Position numbers and translations under genes: made by a program. Below are positions 1 through 6,161 of a stretch of DNA of 6,161 nt, in pieces; the first letter of the stretch is position 1, and each line of letters starts with the position of its first letter. Source of the DNA: Pseudomonadota bacterium (lineage in GTDB: Bacteria; Pseudomonadota; Alphaproteobacteria; Azospirillales; Azospirillaceae); NCBI GenBank assembly GCA_023412175.1, contig JAEYOB010000505.1, positions 1 to 6,161 of the forward strand, read 5' to 3'. Under the pieces are notes generated by a model. That model did no database searches. It was not told the origin of the DNA and saw nothing but the letters and a program-made list of their open reading frames with translations.

Positions 1-3000
1 GACCCGTCGGTGCCGGGGCGCCGCGCTTCGGCTTCGGGGCCTTCCAGGCGATCAACCGATAGAACATCGGGATGAAGAAGATCGCCAGGAACGTCGCCGC
101 CAGCATGCCGCCGATGACGCCGGTGCCGATCGAGTGGCGGCTGCCCGCGCCGGCGCCCGTGCTGATCGCCAGCGGCACGCAGCCCAGGATGAACGCCAGC
201 GACGTCATGATGATGGGGCGGAAGCGCAGGCGCGCCGCCTCCATCGCCGCATCGAACACGCTCCTTCCCTCGCGATGCAGCTGCACCGCGAATTCGACGA
301 TCAGGATGGCGTTCTTGGCCGCCAGACCGATCAGCGTGACCAGGCCGATCTGGAAGTACACGTCGTTCTGCAAGCCGCGCAGCCAGATCGCCAGCACCGC
401 CCCGGACACGGCGAACGGCACCGCGGTCACCACCGCCAACGGCAGCGACCAGCGCTCGTACTGCGCCGCCAGGATCAGGAACACCATGATGATGCCGAAG
501 ATGAAGGCCTGCGCGGCCGACCCTTGCGTCGCCTGCTCCTGGAAGGCGGAGCCGACGAAGCCGATCGAGAAGGTCTCCGGCAGGATCTTCGCGGCCTCCT
601 GCATCGCCGCCAGCGCCTGGCCCGAGCTGTAGCCGGGAGCCGGGCCGCCCATCACCTTGGCCGCCGGGAACACGTTGAAGCGCTCCATCAGGTCGGGGCC
701 GATGATGCGCTGGATGGTCACCAGCGAGTCCAGCGGGATCATGTCGCCGTTGTTCGAGCGGACGAAGACGTGGCGCAAATCGTCCGGCTTCTCGCGGAAT
801 TCCGGCTCGGATTGCAGGTTCACCCGGTAGGCGCGCCCGAACAGCGTGAAGTCGTTCACGTACAGGCTGCCGAAGGTGCTCTGCATCGTGTCGAAGATCA
901 CGTTCAGCGGGACGTCCAGCGCCTTGATCTTGTCGCGGTCGATGGTGATCCGGTACTGCGGCACGGAGGTCGAGAAGGTCGTCCGCACGCCGGCCAGCTC
1001 GGGGCGCTTGGATGCCTCCTGCACCAGCGCGTTGGTCGCCTGCATCAGCGCGTTGGCGTCGCCGCCGCCGCGGTTCTGGACGTACAGCTCGAAGCCGCCG
1101 GTGGTGCTCATGCCGGTGATCGGCGGCGGGTTGAACGACAGCACCATGGCTTCCTTGATGCCGCTCGCCATACCCATGAAGGCGCCGGTCAGCGCGCGGG
1201 CGTCCTGGGACGGGTCCGTGCGCTCGGACCAGTCCTTCAGCGTCACGAACGAGACGCCGGCGCTGGTCTTCTGCGACTGCGACAGCAGGTCGAAGCCGGC
1301 GAAGGTCACCACATCCTGCACCGCCGGATGCTTCATCAGCATGTCGTTGACGGTGTCGGTCACCGCCACCGTGCGGCTGAGCGAGGCGGCCGGCGGCAGC
1401 ACCGGCATCATGAAGACGTAGCCCTGGTCCTCCTCCGGCGCCAGGGCACCCGGCACCCGCTGGAACAGCACCACGGTCGCGCCGATCAGCCCGGCGAAGA
1501 TCAGCACGCTCAGCACCGCCCGGCGCGTGAAGAAGCGCACGCCGTGCAGGTGGCCGTTGGTGACGCGCTCGAACCAGCGGTTGAAGATGCGGAACGGCAG
1601 AGCCGGCTCGGTGTGGCCCGGCTTGAGGATCAGCGCGCACAGCGCCGGCGTCAGCGTCAGCGCCACGATGCCGGAGATCACCACCGACACCGCGATGGTG
1701 ATGGCGAACTGCTTGTACATCTGTCCGGCCAGCCCGCCCATGAAGGCGACGGGCACGAACACCGCACACAGGACGAGCACGATGGCGATGACCGGGCCGC
1801 TGACCTCCTCCATCGCCTCGAACGCGGCGTCGCGCGGCGACAGCTTTTCCTGCGTCATGAGACGCTCGACGTTCTCCAGAACCACGATGGCGTCGTCCAC
1901 CACGATGCCGATGGCCAGCACCATGCCGAACAGCGTCAGCAGGTTGATGGAGAAGCCCAGCAGGTACATGCCGGCGAAGGTGCCGATCAGCGACACCGGG
2001 ACGGCGAGCAGCGGGATCAGCGTCGCCCGCCAGTTCTGCAGGAACAGGAACACCACGCAGACGACGAGGATCAGCGCCTCGATGAAGGTCTTGATCACCT
2101 CGTCGATGGAGACCTGGACGAACTTCGTGGTGTCGAAGGGGATGGCGTAGGCGACGCCCTCGGGGAAGCGCTTGGCGACCTCGTCCATCTTGGCGCGCAC
2201 CGCCTCCGCCGTGGCCAGCGCGTTGGCGCCGGGCTGGAGGTAGACGCCGATGGCGACCGCCGGCCCGCCGTTGTAGGTGGCGGAGAAGCTGTAGTCCTGC
2301 GCGCCCAGTTCGACCCGCGCCACGTCCTTCAGCCGCAGCGCCGCGCCGTTGCTGTCGGAGCGCAGGATGATGTTGCCGAACTCCTCCGGGTCGAGCAGGC
2401 GGCCGGGGGTGGTGACGCTGTAGGTGAAGGCCTGCGGCGATGCCATCGGCTCCTGCCCGAAGCTGCCGGCGGCGAACTGCGAGTTCTGCTCGCGCACTGC
2501 CTTGGCGACGTCGCTGGGCGTCAGCTCGAAGCGCGCCAGCTTGTCCGGCTTCAGCCAGATGCGCATGGAGTAGTCCTTGGCGCCGAACAGCGAGGCGTCG
2601 CCGACGCCCGGCGTGCGCTTCAGGTCGTCGATGACGTTGAGCAGCGCATAGTTCGACACGAACACCGGGTCGTAGCGCCGGTCTGGCGACGACATGGTGA
2701 CGACCTGGAGGATCGAGCTGGAGCGCTTGCGCACCGTAACGCCCTGGCGGCGGACCTCCTCGGGCAGGCGGGCCATGGCCGCCTGGACGCGGTTGTTGAC
2801 GTCGATGGTCGCCTGGTCGGGGTCGGTGCCGATCTGGAAGGTGATGGTCACCGACACCGTGCCGCTGGAACCGCTGCTGGAGCGCATGTAGAGCATGCTG
2901 TCCACGCCGTTGATCTGCTGCTCCAGCGGGGCGGCGACGGTCTCGGCGATCACCTCGGCGTTGGCGCCGGGATAGGTGGCGGAGACGACGACCTCCGGCG

Positions 3001-3121
3001 GGACGATCTCCGGGTACTGGGCGATCGGCAGCGCCCGCATCGCGACAAGGCCGGCAAGCATGATGACGACCGACAGCACGGTCGCGAAGACCGGCCGGTC
3101 GATGAAGAAGCGGGAGATCAT
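1..3121 (-). CDS. acrB: RND multidrug efflux permease, AcrB/MexB type (HAE1), 3' end cut by window
   Basis: Inner-membrane proton-driven pump that takes drugs and other hydrophobic compounds from the periplasm and membrane and passes them to an outer-membrane channel through the adaptor encoded just upstream. The frame is open for 1040 codons from ATG at 3121 to the left edge; AcrB-type pumps are about 1040-1060 residues, so only a short C-terminal tail is missing. The N-terminus ([19 protein letters not shown]) is the standard RND first membrane segment. [16 protein letters not shown] supplies the paired aspartates of the proton relay (Asp409/Asp410, matching AcrB Asp407/408), and [13 protein letters not shown] supplies the relay lysine (Lys936, matching AcrB Lys940). 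A second membrane block begins near residue 346, and the C-terminal motif [13 protein letters not shown] is intact. I saw no frameshift. The start overlaps the adaptor stop and has a strong Shine-Dalgarno. The family call is very secure; the symbol is by similarity, and mexB, ttgB or adeJ-type names would be equally valid. The exact substrates cannot be read from sequence. Confidence 0.96.
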   Translation of the reverse strand, partial: MISRFFIDRPVFATVLSVVIMLAGLVAMRALPIAQYPEIVPPEVVVSATYPGANAEVIAETVAAPLEQQINGVDSMLYMRSSSGSSGTVSVTITFQIGTDPDQATIDVNNRVQAAMARLPEEVRRQGVTVRKRSSSILQVVTMSSPDRRYDPVFVSNYALLNVIDDLKRTPGVGDASLFGAKDYSMRIWLKPDKLARFELTPSDVAKAVREQNSQFAAGSFGQEPMASPQAFTYSVTTPGRLLDPEEFGNIILRSDSNGAALRLKDVARVELGAQDYSFSATYNGGPAVAIGVYLQPGANALATAEAVRAKMDEVAKRFPEGVAYAIPFDTTKFVQVSIDEVIKTFIEALILVVCVVFLFLQNWRATLIPLLAVPVSLIGTFAGMYLLGFSINLLTLFGMVLAIGIVVDDAIVVLENVERLMTQEKLSPRDAAFEAMEEVSGPVIAIVLVLCAVFVPVAFMGGLAGQMYKQFAITIAVSVVISGIVALTLTPALCALILKPGHTEPALPFRIFNRWFERVTNGHLHGVRFFTRRAVLSVLIFAGLIGATVVLFQRVPGALAPEEDQGYVFMMPVLPPAASLSRTVAVTDTVNDMLMKHPAVQDVVTFAGFDLLSQSQKTSAGVSFVTLKDWSERTDPSQDARALTGAFMGMASGIKEAMVLSFNPPPITGMSTTGGFELYVQNRGGGDANALMQATNALVQEASKRPELAGVRTTFSTSVPQYRITIDRDKIKALDVPLNVIFDTMQSTFGSLYVNDFTLFGRAYRVNLQSEPEFREKPDDLRHVFVRSNNGDMIPLDSLVTIQRIIGPDLMERFNVFPAAKVMGGPAPGYSSGQALAAMQEAAKILPETFSIGFVGSAFQEQATQGSAAQAFIFGIIMVFLILAAQYERWSLPLAVVTAVPFAVSGAVLAIWLRGLQNDVYFQIGLVTLIGLAAKNAILIVEFAVQLHREGRSVFDAAMEAARLRFRPIIMTSLAFILGCVPLAISTGAGAGSRHSIGTGVIGGMLAATFLAIFFIPMFYRLIAWKAPKPKRGAPAPTG

Positions 3122-4326
3122 CGCGCCGCCTCCTTTTGGGCGGGCGCCGCCGGCTGGGCGGGCGCCGCCGGAACGACGCGCACCGGCGCGCCGGGGCGGA
3201 CCTTGATGACGCCCTCGGTCACCACGCGCTCACCGCTCTTCAGGCCTTCCGAGATCACGAACTCGTTGTCGACGGCGCGGCCGAGCTTGACCGGCCGCAT
3301 TTGCGCCTGGGTCTCGCCTTCGGCAGGCACGACGTAGACGAACGTACCCTGGGGGCTTTGCATCACCGCCTTCTGCGGGACGGTGATGGCGTTCTTTATG
3401 GTCATGCCCTGAACCACGGCGCGCACGAACTGCCCCGGCAGGAGCCTGCCGTCGGGGTTTGGGACGACGGCGCGGGCCTGGATCGTGCCGGTGCGCGGAT
3501 CGACGGTGCTGTCGGTGTAGTTGATGTGGCCCCCCGCCTCGGTCAGCGCGCCGGCCGCATTGCGCACCCGCACCGGCAGCTTGCCGTCGGCCGGGACCTC
3601 CACGGCCCCCTGTTCTATAGCCTTGCGGTAGATCGCGGCCTCGGCGTCGGGGACGGCGAAGTTCACGTAGACGGGATCGAGCTGCGTGATGTGGGTCAAC
3701 AGCCCGTCGGCGGAACCGGTGCCGACCAAACTGCCCTCCGACATGGCCTCGCGGGCGGTGATGCCGCTGACCGGTGCCACCACCTGCGTGTAGTCCAGGT
3801 CGATGCGGGCCGCCTTCACCTCGGCCTGCGCCACCGCGACGCTGGCGCGGGCGAGATCCAGGGCCGACAGCGCCTCGTCGCGGTCCCGCCCGCTGGCCGT
3901 CTCGCTGCGGAACAGCGGCTCGATGCGCTTCCAGTTGCGCTCGGCGTGCATCAGGCGGGCTTCCTCCTGGCGCAACTGCGCTTCGGTACGGGTCAACTTG
4001 ACCTGATAGGGCTCGGGGTCGATGCGGAACAGCACGTCGCCCTGCTTCACGCGCGCGCCTTCGACGTAGGTGCGCTCCAGCAGGATGCCGTTGACGCGCG
4101 CCCGCACCTCGACCTCGCGCGAGCCGGTGACGCGGCCGGCGTATTCGAGGCTAAGGGGCACGTCGCGTGCCTGGACGGTGACGGCGGCGACTTCCGGAGG
4201 CGGTGGTGCCGGCTGCTGGGCCGTCGCTTGCTTGGGCGATCCGTCGCAGGCGGCGAGGATCATGGTGGCAGCAACCAGGGTCACGCCGATGCTAAGGGAA
4301 GGGCGGCGCACGGAAAGGGCTGTCAT
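3118..4326 (-). CDS. acrA: RND efflux periplasmic adaptor lipoprotein, AcrA/MexA type (HlyD family)
   Basis: Membrane-fusion subunit that bridges the RND pump and a TolC/OprM-like outer-membrane channel. From ATG at 4326 it is 402 residues, a normal family length. Residues 1-27 form a lipoprotein signal: arginines at 7-8, a hydrophobic stretch, then lipobox LAAC with the acylated cysteine at 27. A Pro/Ala-rich linker (about 36-45) follows. The first half of the lipoyl domain is around 60-107 and ends in IDPEPYQ; an alpha-hairpin spans about 108-177; the second lipoyl half is [14 protein letters not shown] (178-191). Beta-barrel and membrane-proximal domains follow, including [15 protein letters not shown] (276-290) and LLPGQFVRA (295-303). 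The hairpin tip shows the RxxxLxxxxxxS channel-docking pattern (Arg134, Leu138, Ser145). The C-terminus is a short Pro/Ala tail with a duplicated PAAPAQ. The start at 4326 is preferred over ATG at 4350 because it has a weak GGAA Shine-Dalgarno (4332-4335) and a compact signal peptide. An ATG at 4425 would lie inside the repressor gene. Co-transcription with the pump is very likely. Confidence 0.95.
   Translation of the reverse strand: MTALSVRRPSLSIGVTLVAATMILAACDGSPKQATAQQPAPPPPEVAAVTVQARDVPLSLEYAGRVTGSREVEVRARVNGILLERTYVEGARVKQGDVLFRIDPEPYQVKLTRTEAQLRQEEARLMHAERNWKRIEPLFRSETASGRDRDEALSALDLARASVAVAQAEVKAARIDLDYTQVVAPVSGITAREAMSEGSLVGTGSADGLLTHITQLDPVYVNFAVPDAEAAIYRKAIEQGAVEVPADGKLPVRVRNAAGALTEAGGHINYTDSTVDPRTGTIQARAVVPNPDGRLLPGQFVRAVVQGMTIKNAITVPQKAVMQSPQGTFVYVVPAEGETQAQMRPVKLGRAVDNEFVISEGLKSGERVVTEGVIKVRPGAPVRVVPAAPAQPAAPAQKEAAR
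3129..3135 (-). promoter_or_regulatory. Strong Shine-Dalgarno for the RND pump gene, inside the adaptor gene
   Basis: On the minus strand AAGGAGG lies 7 nt before the pump ATG at 3121. It falls in the adaptor's Lys-Glu codons near its C-terminus. Together with the ATGA stop/start overlap (3118-3121), it supports this start and implies that translation of adaptor and pump is coupled, as is usual for such pairs. Confidence 0.85.
3137..3171 (-). repeat. 18-bp-period tandem repeat encoding PAAPAQ twice
   Basis: The 17-mer TGGGCGGGCGCCGCCGG (plus-strand sense) occurs at 3137-3153 and again at 3155-3171, a period of 18 bp. On the coding minus strand it encodes [12 protein letters not shown] at the extreme C-terminus of the adaptor, directly before the pump's Shine-Dalgarno. 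The period is a multiple of three, so gain or loss of a unit would keep the frame. It is probably a replication-slippage duplication in a disordered tail. Confidence 0.85.
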
Positions 4327-4353
4327 GAGGGTTCCAGACAGTGCTGTCATGAG
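4319..4353. repeat. Pair of 11-bp direct repeats spanning the adaptor start region
   Basis: GCTGTCATGAG occurs at 4319-4329 and 4343-4353, exactly 24 bp apart. Each copy contains an in-frame adaptor ATG on the minus strand (4326 and 4350), so both candidate N-termini begin MTALS. The second copy also forms an inverted pair with GACAG at 4337-4341 (GACAG-TG-CTGTC). The repeat may be a remnant of a small duplication or an extra protein-binding site; the sequence does not decide. Confidence 0.6.
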
Positions 4354-4359
4354 ATGTGT

Positions 4360-4389
4360 CGTATACTGACATTCGTGTATGTATGTAAA
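4360..4389 (-). promoter_or_regulatory. Putative sigma-70-type promoter of the efflux operon
   Basis: On the minus strand TTTACA (4389-4384, five of six bases of TTGACA) and TATACG (4365-4360, four of six of TATAAT) are separated by 18 bp. The predicted transcript would start near 4353, giving a leader of about 27 nt before the adaptor ATG at 4326. The spacer is almost entirely occupied by the palindromic operator, as expected for a promoter blocked by a TetR-family repressor. The divergent repressor gene must also have a promoter here. TATACT at 4362-4367 on the plus strand is a possible -10, but I find no convincing -35 for it. Confidence 0.5.
4364..4387. promoter_or_regulatory. Putative AcrR-type operator (24-bp imperfect palindrome)
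   Basis: The plus-strand halves TACTGACATTCG and TGTATGTATGTA match each other as an inverted repeat at 8 of 12 positions. The 24-bp site agrees at 20 of 24 positions with the E. coli AcrR operator as I recall it (halves TACATACATTTG and TGAATGTATGTA). The right half holds an unbroken ATGTATGTA (4379-4387). It lies between an AcrR-like gene and the pump genes that such a regulator controls, and it overlaps the proposed operon promoter. What is seen is the palindrome and its position; the binding partner is inferred. Confidence 0.65.
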
Positions 4390-4406
4390 GCGCCGAGGGC
4401 CGGAGC

Positions 4407-4411
4407 GGGAG
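4407..4411 (+). promoter_or_regulatory. Shine-Dalgarno of the TetR-family regulator
   Basis: GGGAG lies 7 nt before the ATG at 4419. It fixes the start of the regulator at the residue where AcrR-family proteins normally begin (MARRTKEEA). Confidence 0.75.
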
Positions 4412-4418
4412 TGCGACA

Positions 4419-5060
4419 ATGGCAAGACGGACGAAGGAAGAGGCGGAGCAGACCCGCAACGGCATCCTGGATGCGGCCGAGCAGATGTTCTTCGAGCGCG
4501 GCGTGGCCCGCACCACGCTGGAGGAGATCGCGCGGGCTGCCGGGGTGACGCGCGGCGCCGTCTACTGGCACTTCGACAACAAGGTGGATCTGTTCGACGC
4601 GATGCAAGCCCGCGCCCGCCTGCCGCAGGAAGACGTTATCGAATGGCTGCTTTCACGGGAAACGGAGCAGCCGCTGGAGCATCTGGCCGGCGCGCTCAGG
4701 GACGTCCTTCAGGTGATGGCCACCGATCTGCGGCGGCGGCGGGTCTTCACCATCCTGTTCCATCGCTGCGAATACGTGGAGGAGATGCGGGCGTTCTCGC
4801 AGCGCAAGCAGGACCGCACCGATCAGATGCTGGACCGGTTGGTCCGTTTCTTCGAACTGGCGGCGCAGAGGGGGGAGTTGTCGCCGCACTGGCCGCCCAA
4901 GTCTGCCGCGCTCGGGATGCATGCGATGATGGTCGGCCTGCTGAGCCGCATGCTGGACGGCGACAATCCTGAAAGCCTTGTCGCCATGGCGCAGGAGTGT
5001 GTAACGGCCTTCTTCGCCTCCCTGGCCGGCGGCGCTGCGGCCACGGAACGTCCTGCGTGA
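4419..5060 (+). CDS. acrR: TetR/AcrR-family transcriptional repressor of the efflux operon
   Basis: A 213-residue cytoplasmic DNA-binding regulator, close to the usual 210-220 of AcrR and TtgR. The N-terminus MARRTKEEAEQTRNGILDAA matches the AcrR opening closely. The helix-turn-helix lies at about residues 32-52 and ends in the AcrR-like GVTRGAVYWHF (42-52). The C-terminal half carries the AcrR-type ligand/dimer domain, including the conserved RRVFTILFHRCEYVEEM (108-123). The gene is divergent from the adaptor/pump operon, with 92 bp between start codons, the classic acrR-acrAB layout. By analogy it represses the operon, and perhaps itself, from the palindrome at 4364-4387 and is released by toxic hydrophobic ligands; the ligands cannot be predicted. 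It ends in TGA with a short Ala-rich tail. The family assignment is very secure; local control of the pump is inferred from position and operator. Confidence 0.93.
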   Translation: MARRTKEEAEQTRNGILDAAEQMFFERGVARTTLEEIARAAGVTRGAVYWHFDNKVDLFDAMQARARLPQEDVIEWLLSRETEQPLEHLAGALRDVLQVMATDLRRRRVFTILFHRCEYVEEMRAFSQRKQDRTDQMLDRLVRFFELAAQRGELSPHWPPKSAALGMHAMMVGLLSRMLDGDNPESLVAMAQECVTAFFASLAGGAAATERPA

Positions 5061-5066
5061 CGCTTG

Positions 5067-5080
5067 GGCCGGCGTCGGCC
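5067..5080 (+). terminator. Weak GC hairpin after the regulator gene, possible terminator
   Basis: GGCCG (5067-5071) and CGGCC (5076-5080) can pair around a 4-nt loop, beginning 6 nt after the stop codon. There is no T-run after it, so it is at best a weak intrinsic terminator or an mRNA 3' stabilising hairpin. In GC-rich DNA such short hairpins also arise by chance. Confidence 0.25.
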
Positions 5081-5133
5081 GCTCACAAGTATGCGTATGG
5101 TCGCACTGGAAAAGTGACCTCCGTTTCTGGTAC

Positions 5134-5153
5134 CTTTGGTGGTACTACCAAAG
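5134..5153. promoter_or_regulatory. Palindromic element upstream of the haemagglutinin-type gene
   Basis: CTTTGGT (5134-5140) and ACCAAAG (5147-5153) are perfect inverted 7-mers flanking GGTACT. Inside them an offset perfect 11-bp palindrome, TGGTA-C-TACCA (5140-5150), resembles the TGGT-N3-ACCA core of FadR-type GntR regulator sites. A further TGGTAC lies 12 bp upstream at 5128-5133. The element ends 4 nt before the Shine-Dalgarno of the next gene, so a bound protein or an RNA hairpin could affect its expression. I cannot name the regulator, and no GntR gene is in the window. Confidence 0.5.
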
Positions 5154-5157
5154 CAGC

Positions 5158-5161
5158 GGAG
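5158..5161 (+). promoter_or_regulatory. Shine-Dalgarno deciding the start of the haemagglutinin-type gene
   Basis: GGAG at 5158-5161 directly abuts an in-frame ATG at 5162, which is too close to work as its ribosome site. It is 9 nt before an in-frame GTG at 5171, an acceptable spacing. This favours the GTG start. A third in-frame start, ATG at 5207, has only a weak GGA at 5198-5200. Confidence 0.5.
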
Positions 5162-5170
5162 ATGGGCGGC

Positions 5171-6161
5171 GTGAAGGCCGTGCACGCCATTAAGCCCGGA
5201 TGCCCGATGCGGAGGCGCCTGATCGCGTCCACGGCGCTCACCGGCGTGGCGGCGGCGCTCATGGTGGCATTGCCGCCTTGGCCGGCCGCGGCCAATCCGC
5301 AGGGCGGACAGGTGGTCGGCGGCAGCGCCACCATCACGCAGCCGGCGCCGGGCACCCTCGACATCCGCCAGACGACCGACAAGGCGATCATCGAGTGGAA
5401 GGACTTCAGCGTCGGTGAGCGCGAGCACACGCGCTTCCAGCAGCCGTCGGCGGGGGCCATCGCGCTGAACCGCGTGGTCGGCGGCAATCCGTCGGAAATC
5501 CTGGGCCGGCTCAGCGCCAACGGGCAGGTCTGGATCGTCAATCCCAACGGCATCGTCTTCGGGCGCAACGCGCAGGTGGACGTGGCCGGGCTGGTCGCCA
5601 CCACCCACGACATCCGCAACGAGGATTTCCTGGCCGGGCGCTACCGCTTCGAGGGGGCGGCGGACGGCACGGCCAGCGTCGAGAACCAGGGCACCATCAC
5701 CGTGGCCGAGGCCGGGCTCGCCGCACTGGTCGCCCCCGGCGTGTCGAACAAGGGCACCATCACCGCCCGCCTGGGCGAGGTGCACCTCGCCTCGGGCCGC
5801 AAGTTCGTGGTCGACCTCTACGGCGACCAGCGCATCAATCTGGCGACCGACGCGCCCGTCACCGCGCCCCCCGAGGACAGGAGCGGCAAGCCGGCCGACG
5901 CGCTGGTGAAGAACGAGGGGCGGATCTTCGCCGACGGCGGCCGGGTCCGCCTGTCGGCCGCCGCCGCCAAGGGCATCGTCGACCGCGTCGTGGACATGAG
6001 CGGCATCGTCCAGGCGCAGACGGTGGAGCAGCGCGACGGCGAGATCGTGCTGTCCGGCGGCGACGCCGGCACGGTGCGGGTGTCCGGCGCCCTCGATGCC
6101 ACCGGAACCGCGCCGGGCACCAAGGGCGGCATGGCCGTCGTCACCGGCGAGCGGGTGGAGG
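5171..6161 (+). CDS. Filamentous haemagglutinin N-terminal (TpsA-like) exoprotein, 3' part beyond window
   Basis: The 5' part (330 codons) of a large secreted or surface protein of the two-partner secretion type, probably an adhesin or similar exoprotein. From GTG 5171, residues 1-41 form a Sec signal peptide: a basic MRRR at 13-16, a hydrophobic stretch, and probable cleavage after AAA before NPQGG. Residues about 42-160 match the TPS/haemagglutination-activity domain: GGQVVGGSATI (45-55), EWKDFSVGE (75-83), ALNRVVGG (98-105), ILGRLSANGQVWIVNPNG (110-127) with the NPNG motif, and FGRNAQVDVAGLVATTHDI (130-148). From about 168 a recurring V-x-N-x-G-x-I-x-A pattern (near 170, 191 and 247) looks like beta-helix coils. 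In known TPS systems this domain is recognised in the periplasm by an outer-membrane TpsB transporter; none is visible here. The start could instead be ATG 5207. Total length and C-terminal function are unknown. The gene follows the regulator by 110 bp and probably has its own promoter. Confidence 0.9.
   Translation, partial: MKAVHAIKPGCPMRRRLIASTALTGVAAALMVALPPWPAAANPQGGQVVGGSATITQPAPGTLDIRQTTDKAIIEWKDFSVGEREHTRFQQPSAGAIALNRVVGGNPSEILGRLSANGQVWIVNPNGIVFGRNAQVDVAGLVATTHDIRNEDFLAGRYRFEGAADGTASVENQGTITVAEAGLAALVAPGVSNKGTITARLGEVHLASGRKFVVDLYGDQRINLATDAPVTAPPEDRSGKPADALVKNEGRIFADGGRVRLSAAAAKGIVDRVVDMSGIVQAQTVEQRDGEIVLSGGDAGTVRVSGALDATGTAPGTKGGMAVVTGERVE

Noticed and set aside
134..3337. Open plus-strand frame of more than 1000 codons opposite the pump gene
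   Set aside because: Its translation is a low-complexity, His/Arg/Asp-rich string with no domain. It runs antisense to a full-length, motif-perfect RND pump and into the adaptor. Such open antisense frames are expected where GC-rich third positions suppress stop codons.
4327..4425. Adaptor start extended to ATG at 4425
   Set aside because: The extension would start inside the regulator gene and run through the operator and promoter. The extra residues are unlike a signal peptide, while the start at 4326 gives a normal lipoprotein signal.
3136..4548. Long plus-strand frame opposite the adaptor gene, running into the regulator gene
   Set aside because: Same GC-bias artefact: no recognisable domain, Gly/Arg/His/Asp-rich, and it overlaps two well-supported genes and the promoter in the wrong frame.
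5128..5143. Possible sigma-54 promoter (TGGTAC as -24 element)
   Set aside because: The -12 element would be GTGGT and lacks the required GC of TTGC, so the match fails at an essential position.
5061..5170. Possible small RNA or small gene between the regulator and the haemagglutinin gene
   Set aside because: I see only a weak GC hairpin without a T-run and the palindromic element. No tRNA-like fold, no ORF with a ribosome site, and no clear promoter in the 110 bp.
4823..5785. 320-codon minus-strand frame across the regulator end, the intergenic gap and the haemagglutinin gene
   Set aside because: It covers two supported genes in antisense, and its translation is Arg/His/Gly-rich without motifs or a plausible ribosome site.
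1..6161. Mobile element, CRISPR array, toxin-antitoxin or phage-defence system
   Set aside because: No transposase, integrase, terminal inverted repeats, regularly spaced repeats or defence-type domains were found. The genes are standard efflux, regulator and exoprotein families.

Overview
The window is GC-rich DNA (about two-thirds G+C by eye) with dense coding and long spurious open frames opposite the real genes. Codon bias, gene types and the look of the adhesin N-terminus suggest an alphaproteobacterium, perhaps Rhodospirillales such as Azospirillum or a relative. That placement is inference from protein character, not from a marker gene.

Left half (1-4326, minus strand): a two-gene efflux operon. 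It is read from an intergenic promoter towards the left edge. The first gene (3118-4326) encodes a lipoprotein periplasmic adaptor of the AcrA/MexA type. The second (3121 to beyond position 1) encodes an AcrB/MexB-type RND inner-membrane pump and lacks only its extreme C-terminus. The two genes overlap by four bases (ATGA), and the second has a strong Shine-Dalgarno inside the end of the first. No outer-membrane channel gene is in the window; it may lie beyond the left edge or elsewhere in the genome.

Middle (4327-5060): a 92-bp divergent control region and, on the plus strand, an AcrR-like TetR-family repressor. The control region holds a 24-bp imperfect palindrome resembling the E. coli AcrR operator as I recall it (20 of 24 positions). 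It sits between the proposed -35 and -10 boxes of the pump operon. The simplest model is that the repressor blocks the pump operon, and perhaps its own gene, until a toxic ligand releases it.

Right part (5061-6161, plus strand): a 110-bp intergenic region with a marked palindrome (5134-5153), then the 5' part of a filamentous-haemagglutinin-type (TpsA-like) exoprotein gene that runs off the right edge. It has a signal peptide, a TPS/haemagglutination-activity domain with an NPNG motif, and the start of a repetitive beta-helix. No TpsB partner is visible.

I see no RNA gene, CRISPR array, insertion sequence or integrase. Nothing here amounts to a clearly undescribed system. The most useful leads are the two palindromic control elements, the 18-bp tandem repeat at the acrA/acrB junction, and the adhesin gene with no visible secretion partner.
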